Shown here: piece after piece, positions 15,804 to 24,800 of the stretch | Layout of the letters: every line of letters begins with the position of its first letter | How positions within the stretch are numbered: position 1 is the stretch's first letter | DNA from: Acetobacteraceae bacterium | GTDB taxonomy: Bacteria > Pseudomonadota > Alphaproteobacteria > Acetobacterales > Acetobacteraceae | Length of the DNA: 45,493 nucleotides | Assembly: GCA_947373495.1 (NCBI GenBank) | Contig: CANBXZ010000008.1 | Location: 1 to 45,493, forward strand | Direction of reading: 5' to 3' | Notes under the pieces: model-generated | Told to the model about the DNA's origin: nothing | Database searches by the model: none | Seen by the model: only the letters and a program-made list of their open reading frames with translations | Translations under genes and position numbers: made by a program

Positions 15804-16699
15804 AGCCGGCCGGCCAGGAAGGCCAGCGCCACCGCCAGCCCGACCTCCCGGTTGGCCTTGAACAGCCGCAGGCACAGCGCCGGGTCGTGGATGTCCAGCC
15901 GCACCACCTGGTGGGCCAGCAGCGCCGCCGGCAGCAGCAGCGCCGGCCAGAACCAGGCGCCGCTGCCGGCCAGCCAGCCGGCCAGCCCGAGCAGCGCCAG
16001 CATCAGCGCGTAGCAGCCGGCCAGGAAGGGGCGGGTGTTCTCCCCCAGGCGCAGCGCGGTGCTGCCGATGCCAACCTTGGCATCGTCCTCGCGGTCCTGG
16101 TGGGCATAGATGGTGTCGTAGGCCAGAATCCACACGAAGCCGGCGGCCCACAGGGCATAGGCCGGCGCCGCCAGGGTGCCGGTGGCCGCCGCCATGCCTT
16201 CCGGCGCCGCCCAGCTGAACACGAAGCCCAGCATGGCCTGTGGCCAGTTGGTGACGCGCTTGGCCAGTGGATACAGCACGATGGGCAGCAGCGCGCCGAG
16301 GCCGAGCCAGATGGCGGCCGGGTTCAACTGCACCAGCACCGCCAGCCCCACCAGGCAGAGCCCGGCCAGGAAGGCCAGCGCCTGCTTCGGCCGCACCGCG
16401 CCGGAGGCCAGCGGCCGGCCGCGGGTGCGTTCCACCCGGGCGTCGATATCGCGGTCCCACAGGTCGTTCACCACGCAGCCGGCGCCGCGCATGGCGAAGG
16501 CGCCGAGCAGGAACAGCGCCGCCAGCCGCAGCCCCTCGGCCCAGCCCGGCGCGGCCAGGGCGAAGGCCCAGAGCCCGGGCAGGAACAGCAGCCAGGCGCC
16601 GATCGGCCGGTCGAACCGGGCCAGCAGCGCATAGGGGCGCCAGCCGGCCGGCAGCCGCGCCACCCAGCCCTCGTGGCGAATATCGGTGAAACCCTGCAT
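15800..16699 (-). CDS. ubiA: 4-hydroxybenzoate polyprenyltransferase
   Basis: This 299-residue integral membrane prenyltransferase attaches the polyprenyl tail to 4-hydroxybenzoate in ubiquinone synthesis. Both Asp-rich motifs are clear: VVNDLWDRDIDARVERT (first, NDxxDxxxD) and AYDTIYAHQDREDDAKVG (second). RFDRPIGAWLLFLPGLWA near the N-terminus and about nine hydrophobic segments fit UbiA. The length is normal. It is divergent from rsmE with only 29 bases between the starts. An AT-rich TATA-like patch at 16705-16710 sits 5 bases upstream of its ATG, so the transcript may be nearly leaderless. It leads a minus-strand run of five genes. Confidence 0.93.
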   Translation of the reverse strand: MQGFTDIRHEGWVARLPAGWRPYALLARFDRPIGAWLLFLPGLWAFALAAPGWAEGLRLAALFLLGAFAMRGAGCVVNDLWDRDIDARVERTRGRPLASGAVRPKQALAFLAGLCLVGLAVLVQLNPAAIWLGLGALLPIVLYPLAKRVTNWPQAMLGFVFSWAAPEGMAAATGTLAAPAYALWAAGFVWILAYDTIYAHQDREDDAKVGIGSTALRLGENTRPFLAGCYALMLALLGLAGWLAGSGAWFWPALLLPAALLAHQVVRLDIHDPALCLRLFKANREVGLAVALAFLAGRL

Positions 16700-16728
16700 G
16701 GCGCGTATAAGCCCCGGCAGGAGAAGCC

Positions 16729-17496
16729 ATGTCCACCCATTCCCCCGCCGTTGCCGCGCCCCCGGGCACCCCGGTTGCCACCGGCCCCCGCCTGTTCACC
16801 ACGGCCGACCTGGCGGCGGGCGCCGAGGTGCCGGCCACGCCGAACCAGGCGCACTACCTGGGCAACGTGATGCGCCGCGCGGTGGGCGACCCGGTGCGGC
16901 TGTTCAACGGGCGGGACGGCGAATGGGCCGGCCGCATCGGCGCGCTGCGCAAGGACCGTGGCGTCTTCGTCGCCGAGGCCCAGGCCCGCCCGCAGGCGCC
17001 GGAGCCCGAATTGCGCCTGCTGCTGGCCGCGGTGAAGCGGGATGCCATGGACTGGGTGGCGGAAAAGGCCACCGAGCTGGGGGTAACCCTGATCCAGCCG
17101 GTGATCACCCGCCGCAGCATCACCGACCGGGTGAACACCGCCCGGCTGGCCGGCATCGCCCGCGAAGCCGCCGAGCAATGCGAGCGCCTGGCGGTGCCGG
17201 TGGTGGCCGAGGCCCGGCCGCTGCACCTGGTGCTGGATGCCTGGGATGGCGGGCCGCTGCTGGTGGCGGCCGAACGCGCCGGCGCCCCGCCGCTGCGCCA
17301 GGCCCTGGCCGTTCTGCGGCCGCCCCTGGCCTGGCTGGTGGGCCCGGAGGGGGGGTTCGAGCGGGCGGAACTTGACGATCTGCTCCGGCGTGCCTTTGTT
17401 TCGCCTGTTGCCCTCGGCCCGCGCATCCTGCGGACCGAGACGGCGGCGGTTGCCGGCCTAGCCGCCCTCCAGGCGCTGGCGGGCGACTGGGCGTAG
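16729..17496 (+). CDS. rsmE: 16S rRNA (uracil-1498-N3)-methyltransferase
   Basis: This 255-residue SPOUT-class methyltransferase modifies m3U1498 in 16S rRNA. Typical RsmE features are the N-terminal PUA-like part with QAHYLGNVMRRAVGDPVRLFNG, then KRDAMDWVAEKATELGVTLI and EAAEQCERLAVP. The SAM-binding knot follows, with LAWLVGPEGGFERAELDD and LGPRILRTETAAVAGLAAL. The ATG at 16729 is preceded by AGGAGA at a good distance. It is transcribed away from ubiA and followed by gshA after 66 bases. Confidence 0.93.
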   Translation: MSTHSPAVAAPPGTPVATGPRLFTTADLAAGAEVPATPNQAHYLGNVMRRAVGDPVRLFNGRDGEWAGRIGALRKDRGVFVAEAQARPQAPEPELRLLLAAVKRDAMDWVAEKATELGVTLIQPVITRRSITDRVNTARLAGIAREAAEQCERLAVPVVAEARPLHLVLDAWDGGPLLVAAERAGAPPLRQALAVLRPPLAWLVGPEGGFERAELDDLLRRAFVSPVALGPRILRTETAAVAGLAALQALAGDWA

Positions 17497-17562
17497 CACT
17501 ACATCAGGCCTGAACCACGCGCGCCGGCCCATGCTGGGGCCCGACAAGAACGGACGTACAGA

Positions 17563-18909
17563 ATGTCGAACCCCGGCGAGGCCGATCTCACGCCGATCAC
17601 CTCCGTGCGCCAGTTGGCCGAATGGTTCGCCGCCGGCAGCAAGCCGCGGGCGGATTGGCGAATCGGCACCGAGCACGAGAAATTCGGCTTCCGCCGCGGC
17701 GACCTCAGCGCCCCCGGCTATGAGGACCAGGGCATCCGCGCCCTGCTGGAAGGCTTCTACCAGTTCGGCTGGGAGCCGATTCTGGACAATGGCAACCCGA
17801 TTGGCCTGAAGAAGGCCGGCGGCATCTCCATCAGCCTGGAACCGGGCGGCCAGTTCGAGCTTTCCGGCGCGCCGCTGGCCGACCTGCATGCGGTGCAACT
17901 GGAACTGGGCGAGCACCTGCGCGAATGCCACCGCATCGCCGGGCCGCTGGGCATCGGCTTCTCCGGCCTGGGCTTCCACCCGCTGGCGACGCGGGAGGAG
18001 ATGCCGTGGATGCCCAAGAGCCGCTACGGCATCATGCGGCGCTACATGCCCACCGTGGGCCGCATGGGCCTGGATATGATGCTGCGCACCTGCACCGTGC
18101 AGGCCAACCTGGACTTCGGCGACGAAGCCGACATGGTGGAGAAGCTGCGCATTTCCCTGGCGTTGCAGCCCATCGCCACCGCGCTGTTCGCCAATTCCCC
18201 CTTCGCCGAGGGCAAGCCCAACGGCTTCCGCACCCTGCGCGGCCAGGCCTGGGTGGAAACCGACGCCCGCCGCACCGGCATTCCGCCCGTGGTGTTCGAG
18301 CAGGGCTTCGGCTTCGAGCGGTTCTGCGAATGGATCCTCGACGTGCCGATGTACTTCGTCATGCGGGATGGCCGCTTCGTGGACGCCGCCGGCGCCAGCT
18401 TCCGGGACTTCATGGACGGCAAGCTGGCCGCGTTGCCGGGTGAGCGGGCGACGATGGGCGACTTCGCCGACCATGTGACCACCGCCTTCACCGATGTGCG
18501 GCTGAAGCGCTTCCTGGAAATGCGCGGCAGCGACGTGGGCAGCGCGGCGATGATCGTGGCGCAGCCGGCGCTGTGGGTGGGGCTGCTGTACGACGACGCG
18601 GCGCAGAAGGCGGCCCGGGCGCTGACCCGGGACTGGGGCGCGGCCGAACTGGCGGCGCTGCGCCAGGCGGTGCCGCGCACCGCCCTGGCCACCCCGTTCC
18701 GCGGCCGTACGGTGCGCGACTGGGCGCAGGACGTGCTGGCCATCGCCGGCCAGGGCCTGCAGGCGCGCGGCATGGGGGAGGAGGTGTATCTTTCCCCGCT
18801 GCGGGAGATTGCCGAAAGTGGCATGACCCAGGCCGACCGCTGGTTGCAGCGCAGCACCGCGCTGTGGGGCGGCGCGGTGACCCCCGCTCTGGCCGCGGCT
18901 GAGCTATAA
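17563..18909 (+). CDS. gshA: Glutamate-cysteine ligase (plant/alphaproteobacterial type)
   Basis: This 448-residue GCS2-type ligase makes gamma-glutamylcysteine from glutamate, cysteine and ATP, the first step of glutathione synthesis in the cytoplasm. Family landmarks are RIGTEHEKFGFR, ISLEPGGQFELSGAPLADLH, SGLGFHPLATREEMPWMPK, SRYGIMRRYMPTVG, TCTVQANLDFGDEADM, ANSPFAEGKPNGF and EVYLSPLREIAESG. The length matches the plant-like class used by alphaproteobacteria, not the E. coli class. The ATG at 17563 gives the usual N-terminus, and the ribosome site is weak. The next gene begins 46 bases later in the same direction. Confidence 0.93.
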   Translation: MSNPGEADLTPITSVRQLAEWFAAGSKPRADWRIGTEHEKFGFRRGDLSAPGYEDQGIRALLEGFYQFGWEPILDNGNPIGLKKAGGISISLEPGGQFELSGAPLADLHAVQLELGEHLRECHRIAGPLGIGFSGLGFHPLATREEMPWMPKSRYGIMRRYMPTVGRMGLDMMLRTCTVQANLDFGDEADMVEKLRISLALQPIATALFANSPFAEGKPNGFRTLRGQAWVETDARRTGIPPVVFEQGFGFERFCEWILDVPMYFVMRDGRFVDAAGASFRDFMDGKLAALPGERATMGDFADHVTTAFTDVRLKRFLEMRGSDVGSAAMIVAQPALWVGLLYDDAAQKAARALTRDWGAAELAALRQAVPRTALATPFRGRTVRDWAQDVLAIAGQGLQARGMGEEVYLSPLREIAESGMTQADRWLQRSTALWGGAVTPALAAAEL

Positions 18910-18955
18910 CTCGACGGCAACGACTCGCCGTGCCGGCCAACCGAAGGTGCCCGTG

Positions 18956-20182
18956 ATGCTGCCGAAGACCATCCTGCCCCTGTTGGCCGTGCCCGGCACC
19001 AACCAGGCCCCTCGTCTGGTGGTGGAAAGCTGGGCGGGCGACGAGCCGTTTTCCGGCTGGCTGCTGGACCGCAATCGCCAGGTGGTGGCGCGGCTGCTGA
19101 ACTACCGCTTCCGCTTCGTCGGCTTCGACGTGGAGGCCGAGACCCTGGCGGCGTTCCGCTGCCTGCGCCCCACCGCGCTGGCGCCCAGCCCGCAGCCGGT
19201 CAGCCTGCCGCTGGACAGCCCGCGGCTTGCGCTGGAAGGGGATTGGGCGGCGACGCCGGGGCAACTGCACTCCCCGGGTGGCGTCGGCAGCCTGCTGCGC
19301 TTCACCACCAGCGCCCCGCGGGTGGGGCTGCGCTGCTTCGCCTGGCCGCATGGCGGCCTGCTGGAGGTGCGGCGCGACGGTGCCGTGGTGGCGGAGCTGG
19401 ACCTGTACGACCCGGTGGTGGGGTTGCCGACCGGGGTGACGATCGACAACCCCGGCGGCGGCAGTTGCGAGATCGTGCTGGCCGCCACCGGGCGCAGCGA
19501 CCCGGCGGCCTTTGGTTGCGAAGTGCGGCTGGTGGGCATTACCGAGGATGTCGGCCCGCCCGGGCTGCCCACCCCCACCGTGCCGCTGGCGCCCTTGCTG
19601 GCCGCGCCGCCGATGCTGGCGCCGTTCATGGAATGGGTGGCCGCGCTGCCGGCCGATGGCCTGGCCCTGGACATCGGCGGCCCGCCGGAGCGCCAGGCCG
19701 ACCCGCGCCTGCTGCAGATGGACTGGCTGGCCTTCGACGCGCCGCACCTGCTGGGCAACCCGCTGGCGCTGCCGTTCCGCGACAACAGCCTGGACCTGGT
19801 GCACAGCAACGCCACCATCAACCACCTGGTGGACCCGGTTGGCTTCGCGCGGGAAATCCACCGGGTGCTGAAGCCGGGCGGCTGGGCGCTGGTGGGCGCC
19901 ATGCCGGGCCACTGGACACGCTTCGGCGCCCCGCACCTGCTGGACCTGACGCCCGCGGCGCTGCGCCGGGTATTCGCTGGTTTCGGCGAATGCCACCTGC
20001 AAAGCGGAGGCACCCTGGCCGACCGGGCCCTGGGCATGATCAGCGCCACCGGGGTGGACCCGGCGGTGCTCTCCAAGGCCAACTACCGGATTCGCGCCGA
20101 CATCTCGCTGTACGACCCGCTGCTGCCGCCGGGCGCGGTTGATGCGCTGCCGCTGTGGAGCATCCTGCAACTGCGCAAGTAG
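18956..20182 (+). CDS. Two-domain protein with a C-terminal methyltransferase-like fold
   Basis: This 408-residue protein of unknown function has a beta-rich N-terminal half (to about residue 200) that I do not recognise. The C-terminal half reads like a class I methyltransferase of the Methyltransf_11 type: LALDIGGPPERQADPRLLQM, LPFRDNSLDLVHSNATINHL and FAREIHRVLKPGGWALVG. Motif I is DIGGPP instead of the canonical glycine-rich D-x-G-x-G-x-G, so SAM binding is not certain. The ATG at 18956 is preferred over the in-frame GTG at 18947 because AAGG lies 8 bases before it. It follows gshA by 46 bases and may be co-transcribed. It converges on tldD. Confidence 0.65.
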   Translation: MLPKTILPLLAVPGTNQAPRLVVESWAGDEPFSGWLLDRNRQVVARLLNYRFRFVGFDVEAETLAAFRCLRPTALAPSPQPVSLPLDSPRLALEGDWAATPGQLHSPGGVGSLLRFTTSAPRVGLRCFAWPHGGLLEVRRDGAVVAELDLYDPVVGLPTGVTIDNPGGGSCEIVLAATGRSDPAAFGCEVRLVGITEDVGPPGLPTPTVPLAPLLAAPPMLAPFMEWVAALPADGLALDIGGPPERQADPRLLQMDWLAFDAPHLLGNPLALPFRDNSLDLVHSNATINHLVDPVGFAREIHRVLKPGGWALVGAMPGHWTRFGAPHLLDLTPAALRRVFAGFGECHLQSGGTLADRALGMISATGVDPAVLSKANYRIRADISLYDPLLPPGAVDALPLWSILQLRK

Positions 20183-20291
20183 CGCCGGGCGCCGGGGCAG
20201 CGGCCCCGAACCACGCCCCGAACCAGGGTAGGGCGGGCGGGACCCGCCGGCCCGGGCTGTTGCCGCCCGGCCAGGGGGTGGAACCGCCTGG

Positions 20292-20400
20292 GCTGGAGCG
20301 TGATCGTCTGAGGTTCGCTCACCGCAAGGTGTGAATCCCGCGACACATCAATAATCCAGGGCGTGATCGGCGCTTCAGCCGGCGCCGATCACGCTCCAGC
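20292..20400. repeat. MITE-like palindromic element with 15-bp terminal inverted repeats
   Basis: A 109-bp unit is bounded by perfect inverted repeats gctggagcgtgatcg (20292-20306) and cgatcacgctccagc (20386-20400). Inside, a second perfect hairpin pairs gcgtgatcggcgc (20361-20373) with gcgccgatcacgc (20382-20394), reusing the right terminal arm. The left arm can therefore pair with the right arm, or the internal arm can. It lies in the 226-bp gap between two convergent genes. It could be a small non-autonomous mobile element, a REP-type repeat or a bidirectional terminator. There is no T-run and no obvious target-site duplication. Confidence 0.8.
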
Positions 20401-20408
20401 GGCGCGCG

Positions 20409-21845
20409 CTACATCGCGGTGCCGCCCACGGTCAGCCCGGCCAGCTTCAGCGTCGGCTGGCCCACGCCCACCGGCACGCCCTGGCCGGACTTGCCGCAGG
20501 TGCCCACGCCGGGGTCCAGCGCCATGTCGTTGCCCAGCATGGCCACCTTGGTCAGGCTGTCCGGCCCGTTGCCGATCAGCGTCGCGCCCTTCACCGGGGC
20601 GCCGAGGCGGCCATCCTCGATCAGGTAGGCTTCCGAGGCACTGAACACGAACTTGCCGCTGGTGATATCCACCTGGCCGCCGCCGAAATTCACCGCGTAG
20701 AGGCCGCGCTTCACGCTGCGGATGATCTCCTCCGGCGCGTGGTTGCCGTTCAGCATCACGGTGTTGGTCATGCGCGGCATCGGCGCATGGGCGTAGCTCT
20801 GGCGCCGGCCGTTGCCGGTGGGGGCCACGCCCATCAGCCGGGCATTCTGCCGGTCCTGCAGGAAGCCCACCAGGATGCCATCCTCGATCAGCACGGTGCG
20901 GTGGCTCGGGGTGCCCTCGTCGTCCACGGTCAGGCTGCCGCGGCGGTCCGGCATGGTGCCGTCATCCACCACCGTCACCCCCGGCGCGGCGATGCGCTGG
21001 CCGAGCAGGCCGGCAAAGGCGCTGGTGCCCTTGCGGTTGAAATCGCCTTCCAGCCCGTGGCCGATGGCTTCGTGCAGCAGAATGCCGGGCCAGCCCGGGC
21101 CCAGCACCACCTCCATCTCCCCGGCCGGGGCGGGCACGCTTGCCAGGTTCACCAGCGCCTGGCGCAGGGCTTCGCGCGCCGCGCCCTGCCAGACCTCGGG
21201 CGCCACCACGCGGCTGTAGTCGAAGCGGCCGCCCAGGCCCTGGCTGCCGGTTTCCCGCCGACCATCCTGTTCCACCACCACGGCCACGTTGAGGCGCACC
21301 AGCGGGCGGATATCGGCCACCCGGGTGCCATCGCCACGCAGGATCTGCACCGCCTGCCATTCGCCATGCAGCGAGGCCATCACCTGCTTCACCCGGCTGT
21401 CCAGCGCCCGGGCGAAGGCGTCGATTTCCCCCAGCAGGCTGGTCTTGGCGGCAAAGTCCAGCAGGCTCAGCGGGTTGCTGTCGGTGTAGAGCCGCTGGTT
21501 GGTGGCCTGGGGGGCGACATCCTGGGTGCCGGAATGGCCGGACTGCACCGCCCGCACCGTGGCCGCCGCCCGGGCCAGCGCGGCTTCCGAGATTTCGCCG
21601 CTATGGGCATAGCCCGCCGCTTCCCCGGCCACCGCGCGCAGGCCGAAGCCGCGGCTGGTGTCGAAGGCGGCGCCACGGATGCGGCCGTCATCCAGGCTGA
21701 CCGATTCGCTTTCGCGGTATTCCAGGAACAACTCGCCATCATCCGCCCCGGCCAGTTCGGCCCGCACCAGGCGTTCGGTGGCGGCCTGGTCCAGTTCGGC
21801 GAAGAACAGCCGGTCGGTGGCGGCGAGCGGGGTGTCGAGGGGCAT
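20409..21845 (-). CDS. tldD: TldD metalloprotease
   Basis: This 478-residue member of the TldD/PmbA family acts in the cytoplasm on unfolded peptides. Known roles include processing of antibacterial peptide precursors (microcin B17) and degradation of the CcdA antitoxin, usually with TldE/PmbA as partner. The zinc motif HEAIGHGLEGD is at residues 258-268, with the third ligand region downstream. Other family segments are LFLEYRESESVSLDDGRIRG, TVVDDGTMPDRRGSLTVDDE and VNFGGGQVDITSGKFVFSAS. The ATG at 21845 gives the normal length; the GTG at 21860 would overlap the upstream kinase stop. The tldE partner is not in the window. It lies 11 bases after the kinase gene on the same strand. Confidence 0.93.
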   Translation of the reverse strand: MPLDTPLAATDRLFFAELDQAATERLVRAELAGADDGELFLEYRESESVSLDDGRIRGAAFDTSRGFGLRAVAGEAAGYAHSGEISEAALARAAATVRAVQSGHSGTQDVAPQATNQRLYTDSNPLSLLDFAAKTSLLGEIDAFARALDSRVKQVMASLHGEWQAVQILRGDGTRVADIRPLVRLNVAVVVEQDGRRETGSQGLGGRFDYSRVVAPEVWQGAAREALRQALVNLASVPAPAGEMEVVLGPGWPGILLHEAIGHGLEGDFNRKGTSAFAGLLGQRIAAPGVTVVDDGTMPDRRGSLTVDDEGTPSHRTVLIEDGILVGFLQDRQNARLMGVAPTGNGRRQSYAHAPMPRMTNTVMLNGNHAPEEIIRSVKRGLYAVNFGGGQVDITSGKFVFSASEAYLIEDGRLGAPVKGATLIGNGPDSLTKVAMLGNDMALDPGVGTCGKSGQGVPVGVGQPTLKLAGLTVGGTAM

Positions 21846-21856
21846 GGTTCTGGGCC

Positions 21857-24800
21857 TCACGGGGCGAAGACGGGTTGGGTCGGCGGGGTATCGGGCGCGC
21901 AGGGTACCAGCCGGTTGGGCGGAAAGCGCAGCACCGCGGTGGTGCCAACGCCCGGCCCGCTTTCCAGCGTCAGCTTCGCCCCCTGTGCCTCGGCCAGGGC
22001 GCGGGACAGATATAGGCCCAGCCCGCTGCCGGGGAAGCGCCTGGCCAGCGAAGATTCCAATTGGCTGAACGGCTGGAAGGCGCGGGGCATGTCCTCCGGC
22101 TTCACGCCGATGCCGGTGTCCCGCACCCGCACCACCAGGGAACCGTCCTGGTCCATCCCGGCCGAGAGCGTCACGCTGCCCTGGGCCGGGGTGAACTTCA
22201 CCGCATTGGACAGCAGGTTCAGCAGCACCTGGCGCAGCCGCACCTCATCCGCGCGCAGTGCCGGCAACTCCGGTGCCAGGTCCAGCGCCAGGGCCACCTG
22301 GCCGCTGGTGGCGGCGGCGCGCATCACCCGCACCACGCCCTCGCACAGCGGTTGCAGGTCCACCTCCCCCACCGCCACCTGGAAGCCGGTGGTCTCGGCC
22401 CGGGTCACGTCCAGGATGTCGTCGATCAGGGACAGCAGGTGCCGCCCGGCTTCATGGATGGACCCCAGGTATTCGCGCGCCCTCTCGGCGTCGGGCGCGG
22501 TCTGCAACGCCTCCGAAAAGCCGATCACCGCGTTCAGCGGGGTGCGCAACTCGTGCGTCATGGTGGCCAGGAAGCGGGACTTGGCCAGGTTGGCGGCCTC
22601 CGCCGCCTCGCGTGCCGCCTGCAGTTCGGACCGCACCCGGCGTTCCTCGGTGGCGTCGGTATAGGTCAGCACGAAGCCGCCATCCGGTGTCGGGTCGGAC
22701 ACCACCTCGATGATCTGGCCTTGCGGCCCGGTGCGGACATGCTGGTTGGAATGGGCCGGGTTGAAGCGCGCCAGGGTGGCCTCGGCCCGGTCCAGGGCCT
22801 CGGCATCGGAGCCATAGACCCCGGCCTGGGCCAGCCGGCGGATGTAGTCGGGCAGCGGCAGCCCGGCGCGCAGCGCGTCCTCCGGCAGGCCCAGCATGTG
22901 GTGGACCCGGGGATTGGCGGCCACCAGCCGGTGGTCGGCGTCGAACAGCACGATGCCGTGGCGGATGTTGTCCAGCATCACCCCCAGCGTGGTGGCGCGG
23001 CTCTGCGCCACCGCCTCGGCCTCCACCAGCCGGGTGATGTCGGTGGAGGTGACGACGAAGCCGCCATCCGGCGTGGGGTCGGAGGTGACTTCCAGCGTGC
23101 GGCCATCCCCGGTGGGGCGGGTGTGGCGGGAAGGCTTGCTGCGGTCCAGCGTCAGCGCCTGGCGGGCGATGGCCTCGGCACCCGCGGGCACCGCGCCGCT
23201 GTCCAACTGTTCCGCGATCAACTGGTCGAGACTGACGCCGGCGACCAGGGCATCCGGCGCATGGCCGCCCAGCCTGGCGGCCAGCGCATTGGCCGCCACC
23301 ACCCGACGGTCCGGGCCATAGTAGCAGATGCCGTGGCGGATATTGTCCAGCATCACCTGCAGGATGGCCGCCCGCTGGCTGGCCGCGGTTTCCGCCGCCA
23401 CCAGGTCGCTGATGTCGCTGATGGTGACCACATAGCCGCCACCCGGCGTGGGGTTGGCGGTGAAGCTCACCACCGTGCCATTCGGCCGGGTGCGGGTAAT
23501 CCGGCGCGCGGTGGTGATGTCGGCGTTGACGCTGCTGCGCCAGAGCGCCTCGCTCACCTCGCCGCGCTCGTACAGCATGCGGACGATATCCGGCTCCCGC
23601 ATGCCCACCAGGTTGGTGTCGGGCGGCAGGCCGTGCAGTTCCAGCGCCAGGTGGTTGGCCATCACCAGCCGGCGGTCGCGGTCGTAGCGCACGATGCCAT
23701 GGCGCATGTTCTCCAGCATCAGCTGGAGCAATTCGGCGCGGTGGCGGGATTCGGCCTCGGTCCGGGCCAGCGACGTCACGTCGGTCAGCGTCATGACGAA
23801 GCCGCCATCGGGCGTCGGGTCGGAGCCGATCTCCAGCATCGTGCCGTCGGGGCCTTCGCGCAGGTAGCGGGCCGGCTTGGTGCGGTCCAGGCCCAGCGCG
23901 TAGTGGGCATGCTCGGTGTCGATGATGCCGCGGCGGACCTGTTCCTCCACCACGTCCTTGAAGGTGGTGCCCACCGGCGCGTGATCCAGCGGCAGCCCGG
24001 CCAGCCGGGCGGCCAGGGCGTTGTGTTCCACCAATTCATGGCGGAGGTTGAACAGGGCGATGCCGTGGCGCATGCCATCCATCATCACCTGCAGCACGTC
24101 GGCGCGGTTCTGCGCCTGCGCCCGGGCCATGCTGAGTTCGGTGACATCGCTGTGGGTCACCACGAAGCCGCCATCCGGTGTCGGGTCGGAGCGCACCTCC
24201 AGCACCGCGCCATTGGGCAGGCTGGCCACCGCCCGGTCGGGCTGCGAGCGGTCCAGCGCCAGTTGGCGCAGCTTCTGCGCTTCGCTCAACCGGCCCAGCG
24301 CCTGCTGTTCCTCCAGCAATTGGCGCAGCGTCCAGCCGATCCGGCTCGGGCCTTCCAGGGCGCCGTTCATCTGCGCCACCAGCGCATTCGCCGCCACCAG
24401 GCGCTGGTCGGCGTCGTACAGCGAAATGCCGTGGCGCATGTTGTTCATCATCACGTGCAGCACGGTGGCGCGGCGCGCTGCCTCGGCCTGGGCCTCCAGC
24501 AGCGGGGTGATGTCGCTCCAGCCCAGCACGTAGCCGCCATCGGGCATCGGGTTGCCGCTGATGTCCAGCACGCGGCCCCGGCTGTCGGTGCGTTGGAAGC
24601 GGCAGGGCTGATGCCAGTCCCGCGCCAGGGTTTCCCGCAGGAAGGCTTCCGCCTGGGCGCCGGCGCCAAAGGCTCCCCGCTGGAACTGCAACCGGATCAG
24701 CTCGGCATGGAGCAGCCCTGGCTGCATCTCCTCGGGTGTCAGGCCGCAATGGTCGGCGGCCATGTGGTTGGCGGTGACCAGCCGGCCCTCCTGGTCATAC

